Shown here in pieces: positions 57,726 to 64,000 of a DNA stretch of 64,000 bases. The DNA is taken from contig OY282560.1 in the NCBI GenBank assembly GCA_958295665.1, positions 210,536,420 to 210,600,419 on the forward strand, in the 5' to 3' direction. This DNA is from Tipula vernalis. Taxonomy: Eukaryota; Arthropoda; Insecta; Diptera; Tipulidae. The notes under the pieces were generated by a model. The model did no database searches. It was not told the origin of the DNA and worked only from the letters and a program-made list of their open reading frames with translations. Position 1 is the stretch's first letter, and each line of letters opens with the position of its first letter. The translations under genes and the position numbers were made by a program.

Positions 57726-58646
57726 ATGAGTCGCTTTCAAATAGTCAATGAATTGCATAAGCCGGCACGTAAAAATTTTATACGCAGACATGTTAAAATT
57801 AAGGGTATTGATGACTTATGGCAGGCAGATCTTGTGGAAATGATTCCCTATGCAAAAGAAAATGCTGGTTTTAAATATCTTCTAACTGTAATCGATGCTT
57901 TTTCTAAATTTGCTTGGGTAGAACCTCTAAAGAACAAAACATCACAGGTGATTGTTGATGCTTTAACAAAAATTTTCAATGAGAGTAAAAGAATACCAAG
58001 GAATCTACAAACAGATATGGGAACTGAATTCTATAATAAAGATTTCAAACAGCTTGTGAAACAGAAAAGTATTAACCATTACTCAACATTTAGCCCAATA
58101 AAAGCATGTATAGTAGAAAGATTTAATAGAACTCTGAAGGAACATATGTGGAGGAAGTTTAGTCTTCAAGGATCTTACAAGTGGGTAAATATTTTAAAAA
58201 ACTTAGTGAAAGATTACAACAACAAAAAACATAGGACAATTAAATTAGCACCTGCAGAGGTTACTGTGGCAAATGAACAACAACTTTTAAAACATGTTTA
58301 TACATATCCTAAGTTAATGCAGAAAAATAAATTTAAAGTTGGCGATTTCGTTCGAGTTAGCAAATTTAAAACCGTTTTCGAAAAAGGTTATACACCAAAT
58401 TGGACTACTGAAATATTTAAAGTTATCAGTATTAACAATAAGTTTCCTGTGACGTATTTACTTGAGGATTATAAGGGACAGCTAATATCTGGCAGGTTTT
58501 ATGAAAAAGAGCTCCAAAAGACAAATCATCCTGATACTTACCTCGTAGAGAAAATCTTGAAGAAGAAAGGTAGCAAAGTTTATGTTAAATGGCTCGGTTT
58601 TGGATCATCTCATAACTCATGGATAAATAAAAACGATATTATTTAA
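57726..58646 (+). CDS. Polinton integrase with chromodomain
   Basis: 306 aa. An rve-type core has its catalytic triad at Asp35 (DDLWQADL), Asp97 (LQTDMGTEF) and Glu131 (ACIVERFNRTLK), with the 33-residue D-E spacing usual for Polintons. The N-terminal HHCC finger of retroviral integrases is absent, as is normal for this group. A linker and SH3-like part follow (KFKVGDFVRVSK), and the C-terminal TYLVEKILKKKGSKVYVKWL ending in WINKNDI is a chromodomain that could read histone marks and guide insertion. It should join the element's ends to host DNA, giving the 6-bp duplication seen here. It converges with the polymerase gene 243 bases away. Confidence 0.95.
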   Translation: MSRFQIVNELHKPARKNFIRRHVKIKGIDDLWQADLVEMIPYAKENAGFKYLLTVIDAFSKFAWVEPLKNKTSQVIVDALTKIFNESKRIPRNLQTDMGTEFYNKDFKQLVKQKSINHYSTFSPIKACIVERFNRTLKEHMWRKFSLQGSYKWVNILKNLVKDYNNKKHRTIKLAPAEVTVANEQQLLKHVYTYPKLMQKNKFKVGDFVRVSKFKTVFEKGYTPNWTTEIFKVISINNKFPVTYLLEDYKGQLISGRFYEKELQKTNHPDTYLVEKILKKKGSKVYVKWLGFGSSHNSWINKNDII

Positions 58647-58888
58647 AATATTTTAGTGTTTTTTATTTTAAAATTAATTATTATTATTATTATTATTAAT
58701 TATTTATTTTAAAGAACTAATATATTGTTTTACATATAAATAAACAAATTTTCATATACTATACATACAATTATAATTATTTTAAAATATAAACCTATTA
58801 ATTATTACTATTCTAAATTTAATTAAAATTGTAAGGCATTAAATGTATTACATATATATTTAAGAAATATAAAATATGTTATTTATAA

Positions 58889-61800
58889 CTAAGTAAAATA
58901 GAAATTATCAATTTCATTATTACCCCATGCCAAAGTTTTGTATGAATTTGGAATTACAAATCGTTTATCATCGAAATTTGATAGCGCTAATTTGTTTGTC
59001 AATTGCGTGTATAGGTTGTGTCTAATACTTCTAAAATTTATTTGTGATCTAATTACATTAACATTTTTATTCAAACAATTTTTAAAATCATTTAATGATA
59101 TAGAATCAGAAACAACATTTTTTTTTATTCCTTTGATTTTCTTGATAATTTCATTATCATCTTCAAGGTTCAAACTATATGATTTTGCCCTGATTCCAAC
59201 AAACTCTGTTAAGATTTTTCCACAACATTCATCTTTAAACATACCTAAAACCTTTTTATTTACTAATGGGAAATTATATAAGTTGTTAGGAGAATAATCT
59301 GAAGTATCAAATTTCTCATTTAAATCAGGTTTTATATCTTTGTAAAAATCTATAGTTTGAATTTCATAAATTAATGAGTCTGTATCAGTATATAAAAGTG
59401 TTGCGTTATCATTGTATTTTGTCTTAATATAATCATAATGAAAATTATACATTAGAGTTTTAGATAATTCTAAAACACAGAAACCCACATAAATAGGTTT
59501 ATTGTACGTAATAGATAATCGGCTCATTTGAATAGCAACCAAATTTTCATCAAATATCGAGGATGAATGAAAATTAGGTTTGCTAATTAAAGTATTAGCA
59601 CCAAATTTGTTACCTAGATTTTCCCAATGTGTTGATAATCTTATATCGGTTCTTTTTTCAACATTTTCTATTGTTTTTCCGAAAACACTATTATTCTTTA
59701 ATTTATACAAATCTTTTTCAAAAGAATTTTGAGCTTTTGTACGAAGATCTGTATTTAAATCAATATAAGATTTCAACCATGGTTTTTGGCTAAACTTTAA
59801 AACTCTATGTATTTTTTTTAATATTAATCCCTTATTAAGACAGTCTTTCAAATTTTTCTGATGAATAACATATTCCTGTTTAGGTTGTAGATTAGCAATT
59901 AATTTATTTTCTTTTGAGCTTTGGTATAAGGGTTTTATGTTTTCCATACAAAATGGTAAATCATTATGTTGTTTATGTAGATGGCTCGGATAATCTAAAT
60001 CAACTTCAAGAATATAACCTATGTCTGATTCATTATCTGTCAGAGAATTAATATCAAATTTATCTAATTCCGATGAATCAAGAAATCTGAAATTAGCATA
60101 CGGTAGTGATTGACTCATGGCCCATCCATATAGATTGTTGGCATCTAAATAAACAAGAAAATTAGAATCCATTTCCTTATTATAATTTTTCATATATTTG
60201 TGATTTGCTCTTGCATATCGTTTTGAACACTGAGCTAAACCACCTCGAATACCTTTCCTAATAAAATTTACCATGTCTATATCTTTAAGCAATTCTAATT
60301 TGATTTTTGTAAACTTAAGCATTGCATCCCAACTTAAACCAGGAGATGTAAAATAATGAGCCGGGTCAAGACCGTACGTTTTCATGCAAACATTTCGAAA
60401 ATTTTCAAATATATCCGCCAAAATAAGAACATCTGATTTTAAATATAAGTCAGAATATTCACCTAAACTTTTACATTGAAATGTTTCCCAAACATTTAAA
60501 GCATGGTTATATTGATCGTCAGAAATATCACAATTTAGTAATTTATTATAAAAATTATTTTTAGGTGGTAATTGAGTTTCATCTAACTTTTTGAAACTAT
60601 CTAGATAATCATAGGGGAAAACTCCTTTTTTCTTTATAAGGTTAAATTCAGTATGATTAGAAAAACTCTTTCTAACTTCTTTGAATTGAGAGTCATTAAG
60701 ATTATTAGATAGTTTGTCAATGCTAGCTGCCATAAATTTAAATGAATCTACAAACCTTAATTTAATTTTTTTATGCTCACTAATTTTAAAATGTTTTGTG
60801 AATGATATATATCGTTCCTTATTCTGAGCGATTAAATCTATCTGTTCAGTATCAAACCCTAATTCTTTTATAATAAAATGAGAATCATAGCCACTTAAAT
60901 TGTGACAAAATATTGGAACGAAATCAGCTATTTTATAATTTAAATTACATTTAACATGTGCAGCACCTCTAAATTTCCCTGTTAAATAGCAATGATCCCT
61001 AACTTTATAGTTTTCATCATCATCAAAATCACCATCACAAATATGACATTTATTTGAAAAATTATAATTTACTTGCTCCGTGTAGGAAAGTTTTTTCATT
61101 TTTCGATTTACGTGTAGCTCGTTGTATATAATTTCTAAATCTTGTTTTAATTTATCAATGAAAATTTTCCCACAATCATTACCTCTGTATGTAACAAATT
61201 TAGATTTAATGTCATTATATGAACATTTAATGTAATATGCAAAACTGTAGGGTTCATGTTTTAAAATATTTTCACTAAAAGATATCTCAGGATTTAGAGT
61301 ACACGAATCAATTGGTTTTAATATTGCTTCAAAATCACAATATATCACATATGGGACTTGTAATTTATGACGATAATTACTAAATTCTAAAAAGTCATTT
61401 TCTTCATTAGGAAGAATACATTTAATTCTATTGCAACCATATTGCACATGATTATTTAAACCTTCCTCATTTCTAAAAAATATTAAACAACCATCACAAA
61501 TAAATTTTTTATTAGTTCTTTTTGACAATTGTTTGCCTACTAAGGTATTTAATTTTTTTATATAGCAATAATGACTATTTCCACTATCTTCTATATACAA
61601 TAGATTAACATGATGAGATTTTTTTGATTTTGTATAATATAAAGGTCCCACAATTTGATTACCTTCTAAACTATACACATTTACACTTATATTATTCTGG
61701 CTTTCAAATTGTGGGATATCTTTTAAAGGCATGGGGAAACTAATATTATCTAAATTTAAGATAGAACTATAGTGAGGAAATGAATTACACCGTTGAGGTT

Positions 61801-62713
61801 TTCTTACATTAGGATATTTGCTAGCCATGATTGACCAGGTGAAGCAGGCTTGATCTGCATTTTGTACATTGATTATAGCCTTTTTATCTTTAATACATTT
61901 TGGGAGAGGTATGTAAGAGGACCCTCTCATTGGACTATATTTGTTAAAATTTACTTCAATGAACAATACTTTTTCAATTGCCCATCCAGACTCTTTCTCC
62001 TGAAACTCCTCACTCAGAGTATTCAGGGTGCAGACAAGCTGAGAAAATATCTCATCCAAATCGCTAGCTTCCGTTAAAATTGCATTTTTAGTATTAAATG
62101 ATTTTAATGAGCTAACATTTGCTTCATCTTTTAAATCAAATTTAGTGAATAAGCCAAACAATTCAAAATTTACTTTGCAAACTTTAAATAACTCTGTTTG
62201 AAGCTCTATTAATTTAATTATTTTATGTTTTATTGAACACATAAAATCATTTATACTAATATAGTTAATAGGTACATCTGAAACCCTATAACTAATTATT
62301 CGGGACTTGAATGCAGTGCTAATTATTTGGATGTTCTCATCATTCTCACTATAGTTCCTTAAACAATTGTTTTTATGAAGTAAGGATTTATAATGATTAA
62401 ATAAAAATTTTTTTGAAATACTTACATTGCAATTACTACATAAAACGTCATCAGTAGGTGCATCATCCATTTTGATTCTCTTGGCAGCTCCTACAACTGT
62501 CCTTGAGTTTGATGGAATATGTACCCTCTCGCGATTATTAACGGCTGATGTAACATGCATCCTCTTGCTATGATAATCAAGTTTTCGTTTATTGCCGAAA
62601 ACGATGCCACACACTTCACACAGCATGTTATCTTGAGGGTGCTGCTCCTTTGAATGCCGAATTAAAACGTCTTTTGATGAAAACATTTTGTTGCATTCTT
62701 CACAGTTATTCAT
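58889..62713 (-). CDS. Protein-primed DNA polymerase B with N-terminal zinc fingers
   Basis: 1274 aa, unbroken. Residues 4-25 and 32-53 are C2H2 fingers (CEECNKMF…, CEVCGIVF…), and 92-113 is a third C2H2-like unit. The exonuclease domain has CDFEAIL (Asp460/Glu462), HNLSGYDSHF (Asn605, Asp610) and YLKSD (Tyr757, Asp761). An HNH/endonuclease-VII-like block lies between: CHIC at 556-559, VRDHCYLTGKFRGAAH and C589. Polymerase motifs are A (YLDANNLYG, Asp857), B (KNNSVFGKTIEN, about 1007) and C (LLYTDTDSL, Asp1110/Asp1112). Such polymerases start at the ends with a terminal protein and copy the whole linear element. The gene reads leftward from inside the right TIR. It is longer than many Polinton polymerases because of the N-terminal extension. 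Confidence 0.95.
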   Translation of the reverse strand: MNNCEECNKMFSSKDVLIRHSKEQHPQDNMLCEVCGIVFGNKRKLDYHSKRMHVTSAVNNRERVHIPSNSRTVVGAAKRIKMDDAPTDDVLCSNCNVSISKKFLFNHYKSLLHKNNCLRNYSENDENIQIISTAFKSRIISYRVSDVPINYISINDFMCSIKHKIIKLIELQTELFKVCKVNFELFGLFTKFDLKDEANVSSLKSFNTKNAILTEASDLDEIFSQLVCTLNTLSEEFQEKESGWAIEKVLFIEVNFNKYSPMRGSSYIPLPKCIKDKKAIINVQNADQACFTWSIMASKYPNVRKPQRCNSFPHYSSILNLDNISFPMPLKDIPQFESQNNISVNVYSLEGNQIVGPLYYTKSKKSHHVNLLYIEDSGNSHYCYIKKLNTLVGKQLSKRTNKKFICDGCLIFFRNEEGLNNHVQYGCNRIKCILPNEENDFLEFSNYRHKLQVPYVIYCDFEAILKPIDSCTLNPEISFSENILKHEPYSFAYYIKCSYNDIKSKFVTYRGNDCGKIFIDKLKQDLEIIYNELHVNRKMKKLSYTEQVNYNFSNKCHICDGDFDDDENYKVRDHCYLTGKFRGAAHVKCNLNYKIADFVPIFCHNLSGYDSHFIIKELGFDTEQIDLIAQNKERYISFTKHFKISEHKKIKLRFVDSFKFMAASIDKLSNNLNDSQFKEVRKSFSNHTEFNLIKKKGVFPYDYLDSFKKLDETQLPPKNNFYNKLLNCDISDDQYNHALNVWETFQCKSLGEYSDLYLKSDVLILADIFENFRNVCMKTYGLDPAHYFTSPGLSWDAMLKFTKIKLELLKDIDMVNFIRKGIRGGLAQCSKRYARANHKYMKNYNKEMDSNFLVYLDANNLYGWAMSQSLPYANFRFLDSSELDKFDINSLTDNESDIGYILEVDLDYPSHLHKQHNDLPFCMENIKPLYQSSKENKLIANLQPKQEYVIHQKNLKDCLNKGLILKKIHRVLKFSQKPWLKSYIDLNTDLRTKAQNSFEKDLYKLKNNSVFGKTIENVEKRTDIRLSTHWENLGNKFGANTLISKPNFHSSSIFDENLVAIQMSRLSITYNKPIYVGFCVLELSKTLMYNFHYDYIKTKYNDNATLLYTDTDSLIYEIQTIDFYKDIKPDLNEKFDTSDYSPNNLYNFPLVNKKVLGMFKDECCGKILTEFVGIRAKSYSLNLEDDNEIIKKIKGIKKNVVSDSISLNDFKNCLNKNVNVIRSQINFRSIRHNLYTQLTNKLALSNFDDKRFVIPNSYKTLAWGNNEIDNFYFT

Positions 62714-63244
62714 GATTTAACTGAAAATATATAAAGAGATAATATGTTAAAACGTTATATATAATTTAAATAAATGTATATTTGTAACTTACGTTAAAAA
62801 ATTTTTCGCTTATGTATTTAAAATTTTATTTATTTTATTAATTGATTTACTTCTAATATTTAACACTTAGAAGTTGTAAATATAACAATTAGTTTATAGG
62901 TACTACACAAATAAATGTTCACTAACACAAAAAAAAAGATTATTGATTAAATTATAATATTTAACAATTAAATTTGTATAACAATTAGTTTATAATTTTC
63001 GGTACTACACAAATATTTTCACAAATAGGTACTTCTTAACTTTTATATTGTTTTTTTATTGATCAACATTGATTACGATCACTTCACTTTTAATTTTAAA
63101 ATAATAGGTAAATCAAAAAAATATTAATTTATATTTTAAATTGTATTTAATTTTACACCACACAGTAATACGTTGTATAAGTTTATTAATTAAATGCATC
63201 AAAATAACATCAAAACTACCACTTATATATTCTATATTTCTAAT
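62714..63244. other. Upstream region of the polymerase gene
   Basis: AT-rich 530 bp between the polymerase ATG and the right TIR, with no coding frame. TATATAAT-type words on the minus strand (around 62755-62765) could serve as the polymerase promoter. Two similar stretches (AACAATTAGTTTATA…GGTACTACACAAATA at about 62885-62912 and 62980-63013) form a partial direct repeat. Confidence 0.45.
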
Positions 63245-63833
63245 TTTCATTATGTACATTACAGCAAATTTTACGCCAAGGTTAAATTATAAAATATTAT
63301 TATAACTATGCAGTTATGCATTCTCCGGAAATGTCAAGGTTGAATTAAAAAAAAAAAATATTATTATAACTTTACACTATCTAATTTCAATTAATAAAAA
63401 ATTATTATCGTATACAAAATATTTTTAAAGCGTGTAGAGTTTGTAATCGACATTTAGGGGTATTATTATATTATTGTAATTTTTTTATTTCGCTGAACAT
63501 GCGGAATTTTTTTTTTAAACCATAAATAGTTGATGATTTACAATCTCGCTCGTAGTATGATGGTTAAGACAGTTTCTTACCATGCAAAAGTCTCGAGTTC
63601 GATTCTCGTCGATGACCAAGAATTTTTCTTGTTGAATTTATACATGTTTTATCATTATTAAAGAGTTTAGTTACTTTGATTGCACTGTACAGAGATTTAG
63701 TTACTGTGGTTGCACTGTGTAGTATGCATATAAAAAAAATACGTAAACGTTTATGTTGTTGTAATTTACATGTAAAAAATGTTTGGTGTAAAATCTTTTT
63801 CGGCTGGCCCAGGACAATCCACTTTACACTACT
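63245..63833 (-). repeat. Polinton terminal inverted repeat, right
   Basis: Inverted copy of 49565-50153, 589 bp, with no difference seen in the parts compared. The frames in both repeats that appear as an 80-90 codon peptide are identical over 88 codons, which follows from the repeat and does not show a gene. Confidence 0.97.
63546..63619 (+). ncRNA. tRNA-like Pol III unit in right TIR
   Basis: Mirror of the unit in the left TIR: A-box TAGTATGATGG at 63553-63563, B-box GAGTTCGATTC at 63595-63605 and TTTTT at 63623-63627. It points outward, towards the element end. The T-arm pairs well but other stems are weak. Confidence 0.55.
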
Positions 63834-63839
63834 GTTACC
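63834..63839. other. Polinton target-site duplication, right
   Basis: GTTACC directly after the right inverted repeat, identical to 49559-49564. Confidence 0.95.
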
Positions 63840-64000
63840 AAGGAATTCTGTCACCAGAAGTCCTGGTTTAAAGGTTCCGAATTCCTGCTTAATCCCTCCT
63901 TTAATTCTCCGGGTGAAAAAAGAAACTTCAATTGCCTTCTTGTAACAATCGAGAATTCAGATGCAAGCTCTCTGTCACACCGACACGTGAATCCATTATT
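63840..64000. other. Host flank to the right of the Polinton
   Basis: Less AT-rich than the element. It joins the sequence at 49558 in the pre-insertion state. One frame continues the reading of the possible exon for about ten codons, then stops. No family recognised. Confidence 0.35.

Larger units (their letters stand above)
49565..63833. mobile_element. Complete Polinton/Maverick element (14.27 kb)
   Basis: It is bounded by matching 589-bp inverted repeats starting AGTAGTGTAAAG and by GTTACC duplications. It carries the full Polinton set, all open: protein-primed DNA polymerase B, chromodomain integrase, A32-type ATPase, adenain-like protease, double-jelly-roll major capsid, penton and pVI-like proteins. 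Accessory genes include a BIR protein. The capsid genes mean it could in principle form virions, as proposed for Polintons and adintoviruses. The capsid block and integrase read rightward; BIR and polymerase read leftward. No frameshift or stop was seen in any core gene. Terminal identity and a perfect duplication point to a recent insertion. Confidence 0.97.

Noticed and set aside
58938..59297. 119-codon plus-strand frame inside the polymerase gene
   Set aside because: A shadow of the minus-strand polymerase, which has all the motifs; the composition is typical of antisense to AT-rich coding sequence.
63546..63619. A functional tRNA gene in the Polinton ends
   Set aside because: The acceptor stem does not pair and the anticodon stem is weak, although A and B boxes and a terminator are present; it is kept only as a tRNA-like unit.

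Overview
The window looks like AT-rich insect chromosomal DNA. It has one recognisable intron-containing detoxification gene, a few possible host exons and a dense layering of animal transposable elements: mariner, Tc3-like, PIF/Harbinger, hAT, Ty3/gypsy, BEL/Pao, R1- and jockey-like LINEs, MITEs and a complete Polinton/Maverick. The species cannot be named from the sequence alone.

1-16,000: satellite-like and low-complexity repeats (about 1,080-3,540), then eroded TE fossils: a hAT C-terminus, two LINE reverse-transcriptase scraps and an internally deleted mariner with TIRs and TA target-site duplication (TSD). Long AT-rich stretches between them show no gene. 15,736-19,735: a palindromic MITE dimer, directly followed by a 3.4-kb PIF/Harbinger transposon. 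Its four-exon Myb-like gene reads through, but its convergent transposase is frameshifted. It has TIRs and a CTG TSD. A foldback element follows. 20,959-25,962: a decayed gypsy retrotransposon whose gag was split by two smaller insertions that left clear target duplications. 26,263-31,052: a deleted mariner-like element, Harbinger and Tc3 fragments, and a degenerate transposase with a companion DUF4806-like gene.

31,246-40,958 (minus): a two-exon UDP-glycosyltransferase (527 aa predicted; signal peptide, UDPGT signature, C-terminal membrane anchor). Its 8.1-kb intron holds BEL and gypsy fragments and a broken, apparently intronless ABCB/MDR transporter copy on the opposite strand. 41,485-49,558: a foldback element, LINE and BEL fragments, and three short open stretches with splice-like borders that may be host exons.

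49,565-63,833: a complete 14.27-kb Polinton/Maverick, the most notable object here. It has matching 589-bp terminal inverted repeats and a perfect 6-bp TSD (GTTACC), and every gene reads open. Rightward genes are the packaging ATPase, a small basic protein, a TQxD-repeat acidic protein, penton, pVI-like protein, major capsid protein, adenain-like protease, an unidentified 216-aa protein, a 97-aa protein and a chromodomain integrase. Leftward genes are a single-BIR (IAP-like) protein and a 1274-aa protein-primed DNA polymerase with N-terminal zinc fingers. Together they provide replication (polymerase), insertion (integrase), packaging (ATPase), virion building and maturation (capsid, penton, pVI-like, protease), plus a probable host-manipulation gene (BIR). 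Each TIR also carries a tRNA-like Pol III unit (A box, B box, T5 stop), and several genes have TATA boxes at matching spacing. The element appears to be a recent insertion with a full virus-like gene set.
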